Origin: Arcticibacterium luteifluviistationis
GTDB lineage: Bacteria > Bacteroidota > Bacteroidia > Cytophagales > Spirosomataceae
Length of the DNA stretch: 64,000 nt
Reading direction: 5' to 3'
Assembly (NCBI RefSeq): GCF_003258705.1
Contig: NZ_CP029480.1
Span: 4,650,001-4,714,000, forward strand
Within the stretch, counting starts at the first letter, position 1. Each line of letters opens with the position of its first letter. The position numbers and the translations under genes were made by a program. The notes beneath the pieces are model-generated. The model was not told the origin of the DNA, did not search any database, and saw only the letters and a program-made list of their open reading frames with translations. This document shows positions 42,714-50,372 of this stretch, piece after piece.

Positions 42714-43094
42714 ATGAATGTGATTCTCTTTGATGGTGTTTGCAATCTATGTAATGGGTTCGTTAATTTTATTATTGACCATGACAAAGGGAATGAGTTT
42801 AAATTTGCTTCGCTTCAATCAGATTTTGGAAAGAAACTAATTGGAGATAAGTTTTCAGATATGTCCACCGTGGTATACTATGACGGAAACAAATTCTACG
42901 AAAAGTCCGAAGCAGTTCTTGAAATAGCAAAAAAGCTACCTATCATAAGATGGGTAGCTTTTTTTTCTATTATACCTAAGTTTATCAGAGATGCTCTCTA
43001 TATGCTTATCTCGCGAAATCGATATTTTATTTTTGGAAAGGAAGATGCATGTAGAGTGCCTACCCCAGAATTAAAAGAGAGGTTTTTGGAATAA
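42714..43094 (+). CDS. DCC family thiol-disulfide oxidoreductase-like protein (DUF393)
   Basis: 126 residues, thioredoxin-like DUF393/YuxK family. FDGVCNLCNGFVNFIIDHD carries the DxxCxxC-type DCC signature near the N-terminus; ASLQSDFGKKL and YEKSEAVLEIAKKL follow, and the C-terminus has the RYFIFGKEDACRVP segment. Its start touches the stop of a membrane protein, suggesting a membrane-linked redox pair. The partner and substrate are unknown. Confidence 0.92.
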   Translation: MNVILFDGVCNLCNGFVNFIIDHDKGNEFKFASLQSDFGKKLIGDKFSDMSTVVYYDGNKFYEKSEAVLEIAKKLPIIRWVAFFSIIPKFIRDALYMLISRNRYFIFGKEDACRVPTPELKERFLE

Positions 43095-43099
43095 ACTTT

Positions 43100-43837
43100 T
43101 TATGATTTCTGATAGTTGATAGCATTCATTAAATCTTCCATATTACTATCGCTTACAGGAATGTCGAATTTATCAATAGTAATTCTATGATTTCTGATGC
43201 TCTGGATTTTATCTAAGTTTACAATATATGACTTCTGTACACGCATGAAATTACTAGGAAGTCTCTCCTCAATTCCTTTCAGAGTTGATTTTGTGAGAAT
43301 TGGCCTTGTTTGCGTAGTAATAAATATTTTGATATAGTCTTTCAGACCTTCAATGTGCGTAATGTCATTGAATATGATTTTGACTAAAGAGTACTCTACA
43401 TTAACAAAGAAAGATTCAGGCTCCTGAATGCTTACTCCGGCTTCGTTAATAAGGACAGATGGTTTACTTTTTTTGTAAAGGTCTAAGGCTTTGTGAGCGG
43501 CTTTAGAGAATCTATCAAAACTAACAGGTTTCATTAGATAGTCTACCACGTCTAAATCATAGCTTTCTACGGCGTAATTATCATAAGCGGTAACCAAAAT
43601 AACTAATGGTTTATCTTTAAGACTAGCTAGGAATTTTGTCCCTAGCATGCCTGGCATTTGAATGTCAAGAAACATTAAGTCTATTTTATTCTCCTGTAAG
43701 GCTTCCATAGCTTCGTAAGGGTTCTTACAAACCTTAACAAGGTTAAGAAAAGGAACCTGCTCAATATTCTCTTGTAGTAATTTTCTAGCTAGATTCTCAT
43801 CATCAACAGCTATACAATTTAATTTAGTTACCGACAT
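43100..43837 (-). CDS. LytTR-family response regulator
   Basis: 245 residues: a receiver domain (phosphoacceptor Asp58 in FLDIQMPG, Lys in DYLMKPVSF) and a C-terminal LytTR DNA-binding domain (FFVNVEYSLVKIIFNDITHIEGLKD, MRVQKSYIVNLDKI). It starts 10 bases after the kinase gene's stop and forms a two-component pair with it. The targets are unknown; the VTC cassette and the large non-coding region lie upstream on the same strand. Confidence 0.94.
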   Translation of the reverse strand: MSVTKLNCIAVDDENLARKLLQENIEQVPFLNLVKVCKNPYEAMEALQENKIDLMFLDIQMPGMLGTKFLASLKDKPLVILVTAYDNYAVESYDLDVVDYLMKPVSFDRFSKAAHKALDLYKKSKPSVLINEAGVSIQEPESFFVNVEYSLVKIIFNDITHIEGLKDYIKIFITTQTRPILTKSTLKGIEERLPSNFMRVQKSYIVNLDKIQSIRNHRITIDKFDIPVSDSNMEDLMNAINYQKS

Positions 43838-43847
43838 TTCGTTTTCT

Positions 43848-44870
43848 TTATCTTTTTAAATTAATTTTTAATCTCACGGTAAACTCACTGTCACTGTCAG
43901 ATATTTCAAGACTATGTTTTTCTGGATATAAAAGTTCTAGTCTCCGTCTAACATTTTTTAGACCAATTCCTGAACTGAAATCCTTTTGGTCAGTAGTTTC
44001 GGGGCCTATTAGGTTCTTAACTTCAAATATAAGATCTGTTTGGTCATAATTAAGGTCAATCTCTATTCTTGGATCTATAACCATTCCTACGCCATGTTTA
44101 AATGCGTTTTCAACAAACGGAATTAGTAACATTGGTTCTATGGTAAGACTGCTGTCATTTCCGGAGATTTTAACGGTAATGTTTACGTCATCACCATACC
44201 TGACATTTTGTAAATCTATATAGTTTTTTAGATAATCTACCTCTTTGCTTACAGGAACTTGCTTGGTGTCTGTTTCGTAAAGCATGTATCTTATAAGTTC
44301 AGATAGTTGAATAGTAACACTTTCAGCTAGCTCTGATTTTGACCTAATTAAATAGACAATACTGTTTAATACATTGAAAATAAAGTGGGGGCTAATTTGA
44401 GACCGAAGAAAAGATAGTTCAGATCTTAATCTCTCTTGATTTTCTTCTATTCTCAAACTTTCCTGTTCCATATAGGCCGTAACTAAGCCGTAGCCTGTAC
44501 CAAGAGCTGCTACAAAAATAACAGGGAAGAAAATGAAGAAAGTATAGCTGTTTTTATAATCGGGATTTACCCAAACCTTAATATAGCTTTCTGCAAAAAT
44601 AAAGGTCAGACAAATTATGGTAAGAATTATTAAATACGCTGTTACTCCGTTTTTCCTGAAAACCTTTGGGATGAGGTAGTGCACTATAAAGTAGAAGAGA
44701 GGTATCTCTACCATTCTTACTACGAATAGCATCTTTAGAAATATGACAGAGGCGGGATTGTCATAATCGGTATTTATAAGCGGGTACCCTATCCAAATGC
44801 CCCACATGAACACTTGAAAAAGTATTTTATAAAAGCCTTCGTTATTTTTAGGTCTAAGATTTATTGCCAT
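43848..44870 (-). CDS. LytS/YehU-type sensor histidine kinase
   Basis: 340 residues: five or so N-terminal membrane helices (to about residue 133) with short loops, then a coiled-coil linker and a His_kinase domain with the phosphoacceptor His162 in ISPHFIFNVLNSI. The C-terminal ATPase domain shows FVENAFKHGV (N box) and SSGIGLKNVRRRLELLY (G box). It has no obvious extracytoplasmic sensor, so it probably senses a membrane signal. Operon with the LytTR regulator. Confidence 0.93.
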   Translation of the reverse strand: MAINLRPKNNEGFYKILFQVFMWGIWIGYPLINTDYDNPASVIFLKMLFVVRMVEIPLFYFIVHYLIPKVFRKNGVTAYLIILTIICLTFIFAESYIKVWVNPDYKNSYTFFIFFPVIFVAALGTGYGLVTAYMEQESLRIEENQERLRSELSFLRSQISPHFIFNVLNSIVYLIRSKSELAESVTIQLSELIRYMLYETDTKQVPVSKEVDYLKNYIDLQNVRYGDDVNITVKISGNDSSLTIEPMLLIPFVENAFKHGVGMVIDPRIEIDLNYDQTDLIFEVKNLIGPETTDQKDFSSGIGLKNVRRRLELLYPEKHSLEISDSDSEFTVRLKINLKR

Positions 44871-45120
44871 CTGAATGGGTAAAGGAAAGGCTTTGCTCTT
44901 GTAAAATCAAATTGGAATGATATTAAAATGTATTTCGATGATATATTTATGAATAATGTCGCTAGGCTATTTTGTCGTCAATAATGGTTTAGTTGTCTCT
45001 ACTTTTTAACTTTTTGGCGATTGATATGCCTGACTCTAGGTATACAGTTTATATTTGGGCGATTTTGTAATTTATAGCACATGAAAATACTTCCTTATTA
45101 ACCTTTTAACAGGTTAATAG

Positions 45121-45137
45121 CGTCATTTGAAATGACG
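45121..45137. promoter_or_regulatory. perfect palindrome upstream of the LytS-type kinase
   Basis: CGTCATTTGAAATGACG has 8-bp arms around a central G, about 250 bases upstream of the leftward kinase gene. It resembles a dimeric regulator site; the AACCTTTTAACAGGTT hairpin lies five bases before it. Confidence 0.35.
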
Positions 45138-45384
45138 TTGATTATAATGCAGCCTAATTAATTTTAGGTGTTGCGTGGTATTATTCATACAAGTTTAAAT
45201 TATTTAAAGCTTTTTTGAAGCGGATTAGTCTAAATTTTTAGAATCTAGTTTCAAAAATATATATTGAAAAATAGGATTTAGCGTTATTGCTAAGTATGAG
45301 TTTCTTTTAAACAGGGAGACAACTTAAGCGTAACAATATATATAGAAATAGCGGTTCATGTTTACGATGAACTTAGCGATGATC

Positions 45385-45408
45385 AAAAATAAAAGGGGTT
45401 TTATTTTT
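45385..45408. repeat. A/T-rich inverted repeat
   Basis: AAAAATAAAA, a GGGG loop and its exact complement TTTTATTTTT form a 10-bp perfect stem two bases upstream of the terminator at 45410. It could act as a terminator in either direction because both arms are T-rich on one strand. Confidence 0.5.
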
Positions 45409-45409
45409 T

Positions 45410-45442
45410 AAGGGGGTTACTTTCAGGGTGACCTCCTTTTTT
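45410..45442 (+). terminator. orphan rightward terminator
   Basis: AAGGGGGTTAC (45410-45420) pairs with GTGACCTCCTT (45428-45438) through two wobbles, loop TTTCAGG, then T residues. No rightward gene exists between 43094 and this point, so it implies an unannotated short transcript or an inactive relic. Confidence 0.55.
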
Positions 45443-45461
45443 ATGCCCTATATCGTCCTGA

Positions 45462-45593
45462 AATATTGCTGGAGTCAATAAAGCTAAGGGAGAGACTAGC
45501 TTAGATGAACTAGAAAGGATTAGAGCTTTCGCTAGGAAGCATGGTGTTAGGGGGGGGCTCCATTGTGATGAATTGCTAACGAAGTATAGGTAA
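45462..45593 (+). pseudogene. short gene fragment without a start codon
   Basis: From the codon after a TGA stop (45459-45461) an open frame encodes about 43 residues to TAA at 45591-45593. It reads like real protein: TSLDELERIRAFARKHGV followed by RGGLHCDELLTKYR, with amphipathic helices. No ATG, GTG or TTG start is in frame, so it may be the 3' end of a decayed gene or use an ATT start (45465). I do not recognise the family. Confidence 0.35.
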
Positions 45594-45599
45594 GCTAGA

Positions 45600-45637
45600 A
45601 AAATAAAAATCCAGTCAACAAATGTCAACTGGATTTT
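45600..45637 (-). terminator. terminator of the VTC/DUF4956/DUF2490 operon
   Basis: A 10-bp stem (AAAATCCAGT arm at 45606-45615, complement at 45628-45637) with a 12-base loop. On the minus strand the T-rich tail TTTTTATTTTT follows, and the operon's last gene ends 54 bases upstream. Confidence 0.75.
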
Positions 45638-45690
45638 ATAAGTCCATATTTTAAATCTAAAATGGGGTGTCGCTTGTTAATGACTAAACA

Positions 45691-46383
45691 CTATTTTTTC
45701 CTGTTTTTGATAGTGTGCTTGAAGTTTAAACCAATAATGTTGGTATGCTTGAGAGATTCGGTGTTTAGCGTGTTCTCAAATCCGTAAAAGGCTTTTAATT
45801 TGCCTACATTTCCTAGTTTGTAAGAGGTTCCAAATGTCAGTCTATATTTATCAAATTGAGAGTCTTCGACAGATCTGAACATCTCGCCTGAGACTTCAGG
45901 ATCTAGTTTCCAGTTTTTGAAATTGTAGTCTAAAGATAGTTTATATCTGGTACTTGCCTCATTTGAGTTATCACTATCAAGCTCGCTTTTGTTTTGGTAT
46001 CGAAACCTATATTTTACATCAAGATTATCAATACTATGTTTGTAGGAAGCATCAAATTGATATCGCAAATGATTTTCATAGCCTTGAATGTTGCCATTGG
46101 TGTCATTTTTTTTGATAAACCTGACACCCGCACCTAGGCTAAAGCCTTTCCACAAGTCATATTTTCCTGATAGCTCTCCGAAATAGGTGTCAATTACTGA
46201 GCTGTTTTCTTTTAGCCTTAATTGTGGTTCAAGGCTTACGCTTAACTTGGGTGTTATTTCATATTCGAGTTCTAATCCTGACCACGTTTCTAGGTCTTGA
46301 CTCCTTGCGGTCTCATCGCTTTGAGCCATAAGTGTAACAGGTAAAACAGTACACGAAAACAGGGTTAAAAGTATCTTCTTCAT
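45691..46383 (-). CDS. DUF2490 outer-membrane beta-barrel protein
   Basis: 230 residues with a signal peptide (MKKILLTLFSCTVLPVTLMA). The mature protein consists of alternating strands (LETWSGLELEYEITPKLSVS, YRFRYQNKSELDSDNSNEAS, YKLSLDYNFKNWKLDPEVSG) typical of the DUF2490 barrel family. It is the last gene of a three-gene operon after VTC and DUF4956 genes, starting two bases after the DUF4956 stop. Its role is unknown; perhaps it links polymer metabolism to the outer membrane. Confidence 0.9.
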   Translation of the reverse strand: MKKILLTLFSCTVLPVTLMAQSDETARSQDLETWSGLELEYEITPKLSVSLEPQLRLKENSSVIDTYFGELSGKYDLWKGFSLGAGVRFIKKNDTNGNIQGYENHLRYQFDASYKHSIDNLDVKYRFRYQNKSELDSDNSNEASTRYKLSLDYNFKNWKLDPEVSGEMFRSVEDSQFDKYRLTFGTSYKLGNVGKLKAFYGFENTLNTESLKHTNIIGLNFKHTIKNRKK

Positions 46384-46385
46384 GC

Positions 46386-46988
46386 TTATTTGATTTTGTT
46401 AAAAAGAATTGTTACCTGGGCTGTATCTTTAAGGAAGTCTATCGCGTCTATTTGAATATCTGAAATAGAAAGGCCAGTTCTCTCCTCTAAATCTTCTTTT
46501 AACAAGTGGTAGTTTTGAGGTTTTACATTTTCTATTTTTTCATAAACTATGGTTTTGCTTTCTTCATTATTGACACGCCAGAGCCTTTCCATGATATAAA
46601 TGGCACCAACTATAAGAATATTGCCAGCAAGTATTTCGGCATAGCTCATTTTTTGGTTAGCGAGTGAATTGATAACCGAAACCCCAATTACAATAAATAA
46701 ATAGGTCATTTCTTTTATCGGAATGGCGTCGGTTCGGTACCTAATGATGCCGAATATGGCGAAAAGGCCGAGTGCCATACCTATGTCTAGTTCGTACTTT
46801 TTTAGGGTAAAGCACAAAAAGAAGACAATTATGGCAATCATGTAGTAGGTGAAAAGATATTCTTTTCTTTCAGATGATTTGAAATATAGACCTCTGATAA
46901 TGATGCTTAAAAAGAAGATATTGATAATGAATCGGAACATCATTTTAAAGAAGTCGTCATCAAATAAAGGGATATCTAGGAATTCCAT
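46386..46988 (-). CDS. DUF4956 membrane protein
   Basis: 200 residues with about four transmembrane helices (FIINIFFLSIIIRGLYF, LFTYYMIAIIVFFLCFTL, YLFIVIGVSVINSLA, ILAGNILIVGAIYIM) and a soluble C-terminal ferredoxin-like tail (GLSISDIQIDAIDFLKDTAQVTILF). The family repeatedly occurs beside VTC-domain polymerases. It starts two bases after the VTC gene's stop, so they are coupled. It probably anchors or couples the polymerase to the membrane, as in the eukaryotic VTC complex; that is inference. Confidence 0.9.
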   Translation of the reverse strand: MEFLDIPLFDDDFFKMMFRFIINIFFLSIIIRGLYFKSSERKEYLFTYYMIAIIVFFLCFTLKKYELDIGMALGLFAIFGIIRYRTDAIPIKEMTYLFIVIGVSVINSLANQKMSYAEILAGNILIVGAIYIMERLWRVNNEESKTIVYEKIENVKPQNYHLLKEDLEERTGLSISDIQIDAIDFLKDTAQVTILFNKIK

Positions 46989-46990
46989 AT

Positions 46991-47740
46991 TTACGCTGTT
47001 AATTTTTGTATTTGTAGTAGTTTGCCTTTAAAGGAGTTGTATTTGATGTCCTCGTAAAGGCTTATGATACCGAGGCAATATTTGCTTATGCTATTTGGAA
47101 GGATATGTCTCTCCTTTAGCTCTTTGTATATTGGGGAATTTCTGTTTATTCCCTCTTGCTTGATTTCAATTATTGCGAGCTCGTCATATACTTTATTTTT
47201 TAGATTGTTACGAAAATTTAAGTTAAAATCAATCGTAGCTCTTTCTTTATGAAATGTACTCACGAGGGTAATTCGATTAAATTCGTTTTCTAACGATGGA
47301 GACAATTTGTAGTTCCCATGGGTGATTTCTTGAATGAAAGCATTAGACTTTTTGCTTAAGTTTTCTTCAAAACCATCAATTGGTATTCTGCTTTTATGGG
47401 TAATCCCCTTACCGTTTTTTCTTTTGATTTCTAAAAAGTGAATTTTAGATTCCACATAGTTTCGTATTCTAACCTTGATTCTATTAATTTTCCCGTTATG
47501 GTGCCATTGATAGAAGTCATTTTGAGAGGTATCATAGTATAGAGAGTTATAAGTCATAACTCGATCTTTGTTTACCTCTAAAATTCTATAGTTATTCAAG
47601 ACAGAGTTCAGGATTTCTAAGACTTGCTTCTTTGGAAGAATGAATTTAGTATCAGATCTTTTCATTAAAGAGACCTGGTCCATATCCGCAAGGGATATTG
47701 GCCGAAAGCTCTGAGCAATTTTTTTTATTTCTTCATTCAT
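46991..47740 (-). CDS. VTC-domain polyphosphate polymerase
   Basis: 249 residues, the catalytic VTC domain that makes polyphosphate from nucleoside triphosphate in a tunnel lined by basic residues. Visible family features: LMKRSDTKFILPKKQV, TYNSLYYDT, RIKVRIRNYVESKIHFLEIKR, and ELAIIEIKQEG, which supply the Lys/Arg/Glu residues of the tunnel. The domain lacks the SPX sensor of eukaryotic VTC. It is the first gene of the operon with DUF4956 and DUF2490 genes. No CotH gene is present. Polyphosphate as the product is inferred from the family. Confidence 0.92.
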   Translation of the reverse strand: MNEEIKKIAQSFRPISLADMDQVSLMKRSDTKFILPKKQVLEILNSVLNNYRILEVNKDRVMTYNSLYYDTSQNDFYQWHHNGKINRIKVRIRNYVESKIHFLEIKRKNGKGITHKSRIPIDGFEENLSKKSNAFIQEITHGNYKLSPSLENEFNRITLVSTFHKERATIDFNLNFRNNLKNKVYDELAIIEIKQEGINRNSPIYKELKERHILPNSISKYCLGIISLYEDIKYNSFKGKLLQIQKLTA

Positions 47741-47776
47741 CTACATTGTTTCTTGGTTCATCTACATATGTAAACG

Positions 47777-47811
47777 AAAAAACCTAAGAAGACGCGGTGT
47801 CTCCTTAGGTT
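47777..47811 (-). terminator. terminator after ftsY
   Basis: Minus strand: a 13-bp stem (47799-47811 against 47781-47793, one wobble), loop ACCGC, then TTTTTT. It lies about 100 bases after the ftsY stop and just before the VTC operon. Confidence 0.85.
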
Positions 47812-47912
47812 AAAATGAGTTAAATGATGGAATTCTCTTTTCTTTACGCTTTTGGATGCTCGTGTAAATTTTTGAATTCAGGTAAGGTCAAGGCTGCGGG
47901 GTTGCTTTGAGG

Positions 47913-48875
47913 CTATATGGATTTTTTAAATAAAGAGTCTACGAACTCCGCCTTATTGAAAACTTGTAAATCTTCCATTTTTTCTCCTACACCTATATAC
48001 TTAACAGGTATTTTGAATTCGTCTGAGATGCCCACCACAACGCCGCCTTTAGCAGTTCCGTCAAGTTTAGTGATGGTCAATGAGTTTATTTCGGTAACCT
48101 TAGTGAATTCTCGAGCTTGTATAATGGCGTTTTGACCGGTGCTGCCATCTAAAACGAGCATAACTTCATGAGGAGCTTCAGGTAATACCTTTTGCATAAC
48201 ACGCTTTATTTTCCCCAATTCCTTCATCAAGTTGACTTTGGTGTGAAGTCTACCTGCGGTGTCAATTATGATAACATCGGCTTCCTGTTCTATACCTGCT
48301 TTTACAGCATCGTAAGCTACTGAAGAAGGGTCGGTGTTCATGCCATGATCTATGACCGAAACGCCTACACGTTCACCCCAAAGCTTTAATTGGTCTACTG
48401 CGGCGGCTCTGAAAGTATCAGCTGCACCTAAAACTACCTTCTTACCATTCTTTTGAAAATTGTAGGCCAACTTTCCAATGGTTGTCGTCTTTCCTACTCC
48501 ATTTACACCCACCACCATTAATACATATGGTTTTGGCAAGTTGTCGGTTTCGAAACTATTTTGAACGTCCTGAGAGTTGTTTTCTTCTAGTAAAGCGGCG
48601 GCTTCTTCTCTTAATATTTTGTCAAGCTCGTTTATGGAGGTGTACTTATCGTCAGATACCCTTTTCTCTATTCTCTTTATTATTTTAAGGGTTGTGTCAA
48701 TACCAACATCGGATGAAATAAGAATTTCTTCTAGTTCATCCAAAACGTCCTCGTCTACCGTAGATTTACCAATAACTGCACGGCTTAACTTATCAAAGAT
48801 TCCAGTCTTAGATTTTTCAAGACCTTTATCTAAAGTTTCCTTTTTCTCTTTATTGAAAAAATTAAAAATTCCCAT
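47913..48875 (-). CDS. ftsY: signal recognition particle receptor FtsY
   Basis: 320-residue SRP-receptor GTPase. The NG domain is complete: G1 GVNGVGKTTTIGKLAY, DTFRAAAVDQL (G2), DTAGRLH (G3), TKLDGTAKGG (G4) and the end GVGEKMEDLQVFN. The acidic A domain of proteobacterial FtsY is absent; the N-terminus is a short amphipathic segment (GIFNFFNKEKKETLDKG), which is normal for Bacteroidota. The thioesterase gene lies upstream on the same strand. Confidence 0.97.
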   Translation of the reverse strand: MGIFNFFNKEKKETLDKGLEKSKTGIFDKLSRAVIGKSTVDEDVLDELEEILISSDVGIDTTLKIIKRIEKRVSDDKYTSINELDKILREEAAALLEENNSQDVQNSFETDNLPKPYVLMVVGVNGVGKTTTIGKLAYNFQKNGKKVVLGAADTFRAAAVDQLKLWGERVGVSVIDHGMNTDPSSVAYDAVKAGIEQEADVIIIDTAGRLHTKVNLMKELGKIKRVMQKVLPEAPHEVMLVLDGSTGQNAIIQAREFTKVTEINSLTITKLDGTAKGGVVVGISDEFKIPVKYIGVGEKMEDLQVFNKAEFVDSLFKKSI

Positions 48876-48956
48876 GTAGTTCCTTCTGGTTTAAGTGGAA
48901 AGAGGTTAGTGTACAAATTTAAAAGCTTTTAGCTTTCTCCATTGGTATTATAACAC

Positions 48957-49355
48957 CTAAGATTGAAAAAAAGATTCAGCGGCGTAAGCTGGAATTCTAG
49001 TAGGCTTCATTTTTTTTGCATCTAGAGCTATCCAAAGCGTAGACGCTTTGACTAAAATTTCATCTCCTCTTTTAATTTCATAGTGCCTTTCAGAGGTGAC
49101 TTGTGTGAAATTTGAGACCCAAGTAGTAACTGTTAATTCGTCTGCATTGTGGGCCGGTTTGAAGTATTCTATTTCGTGTTTTCTTACCACCCACCTTATG
49201 GCTTCTACTATTTCTTTTGGAGCTGTGGAATACCAATGAGCAATGGCTGCTTCTTGCAAATAGCTTAGATAAACCACGTTATTGACGTGATTGAGCTCAT
49301 CAAGGTCTTCTGGCTTGACGGATAGGGAGTGGCAATATGTTTTAGGAATTGGCAT
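48957..49355 (-). CDS. acyl-CoA thioesterase (4HBT hot-dog family)
   Basis: 132 residues from the ATG at 49355 (MPIPKTYCHSLSV). Hot-dog fold signature: DELNHVNNVVYLSYLQEAAIAHW, with the Asp/Glu-His-Asn active-site segment, followed by VVRKHEIEYFKPAHNADEL. Hydrolyses acyl-CoA, probably in the YbgC/FcbC-like group. The upstream longer start (49367) would lie in the tail of the terminator at 49368-49396, so it is rejected. Confidence 0.9.
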   Translation of the reverse strand: MPIPKTYCHSLSVKPEDLDELNHVNNVVYLSYLQEAAIAHWYSTAPKEIVEAIRWVVRKHEIEYFKPAHNADELTVTTWVSNFTQVTSERHYEIKRGDEILVKASTLWIALDAKKMKPTRIPAYAAESFFQS

Positions 49356-49367
49356 ATTTATCAACAC

Positions 49368-49396
49368 AAAAAGCCTATCCGAAAAACGGACAGGCT
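49368..49396 (-). terminator. terminator of the rpmG-DUF4295 unit
   Basis: Minus strand: AGCCTGTCCG (49387-49396) pairs with CGGATAGGCT (49372-49381; one wobble), loop TTTTT, followed by TTTT. It ends only 13 bases before the thioesterase start codon. Confidence 0.8.
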
Positions 49397-49420
49397 CAGT
49401 ATATAAGCAATTTAGAAGTC

Positions 49421-49576
49421 TTACGACTTCATGAATGCTTCAACCTGATCTGCAGGTACCATTTCTTCTTTGAAGGTGTAAGCTCCAGTCTTAGGAGATC
49501 TTACAGCTTTTACTACTTTAGCAAAACTTCTAAGCTTGGATTTATCTTGCAGGGTTGCAACTACTTTCTTTGCCAT
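49421..49576 (-). CDS. DUF4295 family protein
   Basis: Small basic protein of 51 residues, absent from ordinary ORF lists because of its size. It begins MAKKVVATLQDKSKLRSFAK and ends PADQVEAFMKS, the known DUF4295 sequence that in Bacteroidota sits directly after rpmG. It is probably ribosome-associated, inferred from its constant location and basic composition. Gap to rpmG is 22 bases. Confidence 0.92.
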   Translation of the reverse strand: MAKKVVATLQDKSKLRSFAKVVKAVRSPKTGAYTFKEEMVPADQVEAFMKS

Positions 49577-49598
49577 GATTAATTATATTTAACTGGTT

Positions 49599-49781
49599 TT
49601 ACTTAATTTCTTTATGAACAGTATACTTTCTCATTACAGGATTGTATTTCTTCAATTCCAATCTTGTAGTAGTGTTCTTACGGTTCTTTGTGGTAATGTA
49701 TCTCGACATTCCTGACAGTCCAGACTCTTTATGTTCTGTACACTCTAAAATCACCTGAACTCTATTGCCTTTTTTAGCCAT
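49599..49781 (-). CDS. rpmG: 50S ribosomal protein L33
   Basis: 60-residue L33 ([20 protein letters not shown], then [19 protein letters not shown]). The zinc-binding CxxC pairs of the C+ form are missing: only one Cys remains, so this is the zinc-free type. rpmB (L28), which usually precedes it in this phylum, is not in the DNA immediately upstream. The gene has its own promoter (49824-49854). Confidence 0.96.
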   Translation of the reverse strand: MAKKGNRVQVILECTEHKESGLSGMSRYITTKNRKNTTTRLELKKYNPVMRKYTVHKEIK

Positions 49782-49823
49782 CGCTTTATCTTATTAAAAT
49801 ATCTTTGTCCTCAAACAGGGCTG

Positions 49824-49854
49824 CAAAGATAACTATATTTTATATTATCACAAA
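49824..49854 (-). promoter_or_regulatory. Bacteroidota promoter of rpmG
   Basis: Minus strand TTTG (complement of 49851-49854), a 19-base spacer and TATCTTTG (complement of 49824-49831) match the -33/-7 consensus exactly. The initiation site is about 36 bases before the rpmG ATG. Confidence 0.7.
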
Positions 49855-49942
49855 TTAACTTTGAAAATATTCTCTAGTTTTTAAAAGCTTGTTATTCTGA
49901 CCCTTATGAGAAGAATAAATAGGCTTAAAAGAGGCTATTTAT

Positions 49943-50293
49943 TTAGAAAGGAAGATCATCTTCTCCTTCAAGAGCTGCTGGTATTTCTGCCGCAGGTGCA
50001 CTAGCTGGAGCAGCGGATGGTGCTGACGTAGCTTGTCCTTCTAATTTCCATGCCTTCACATCTGTATACCATCTGCCATTATATTCTCTACTTTCTATTT
50101 CTATAGAGGCAGTTAGGGTAGTTCCTACAGTGATTAAGTTTTCGTTGATTTTGTCTCCCCACATTGAAAGACAAACCTTTTTTGGGTACGTTCCTTCTGT
50201 TTCAATGACAAAGTCTTGTTTTTTCCAAGGTCCGTTTTTTCCTTCGCCTGATTGTAGAGGTAGAACTTGAACTATGTTTCCGCTAATTTCCAT
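49943..50293 (-). CDS. DUF3127 (OB-fold, SSB-like) protein
   Basis: 116 residues: an OB-fold-like domain (GNIVQVLPLQSGEGKNGPWK, KVCLSMWGDKINENLI, EIESREYNGRWYTDVKAWKL) and an Ala/Pro-rich acidic tail ending EGEDDLPF, like the C-terminal tip of single-stranded-DNA-binding protein. This is the DUF3127 family. Binding of ssDNA or partner proteins through the tail is inferred. It has a putative -7 box (50332-50339). Confidence 0.9.
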   Translation of the reverse strand: MEISGNIVQVLPLQSGEGKNGPWKKQDFVIETEGTYPKKVCLSMWGDKINENLITVGTTLTASIEIESREYNGRWYTDVKAWKLEGQATSAPSAAPASAPAAEIPAALEGEDDLPF

Positions 50294-50331
50294 TTCGAAC
50301 TTTTAGTATAGATTTTTAATTAAATTGAGCA

Positions 50332-50339
50332 CAAAGTTA
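50332..50339 (-). promoter_or_regulatory. putative -7 box of DUF3127 gene
   Basis: Minus strand TAACTTTG matches TAnnTTTG, 39 bases before the DUF3127 start. Confidence 0.4.
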
Positions 50340-50372
50340 GAAAATATGACTTCCAAAACCGAATGAATCTAA

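Larger units (their letters stand above)
44871..45690. other. gene-poor region with palindrome, tandem hairpins and a gene fragment
   Basis: Eight hundred bases without a supported complete gene. It contains an AACCT/AGGTT hairpin (45100-45115), a perfect palindrome (45121-45137), an A/T hairpin (45385-45408), a rightward terminator (45410-45442) with no upstream gene on that strand, and a 44-codon open frame (45462-45593). It may encode a small RNA or be the scar of a mobile element. Confidence 0.4.

Noticed and set aside
45401-45628. 75-residue leftward frame
   Set aside because: It covers hairpins and the terminator and shows low-complexity residues; the opposite-strand fragment at 45462 reads far better as protein.
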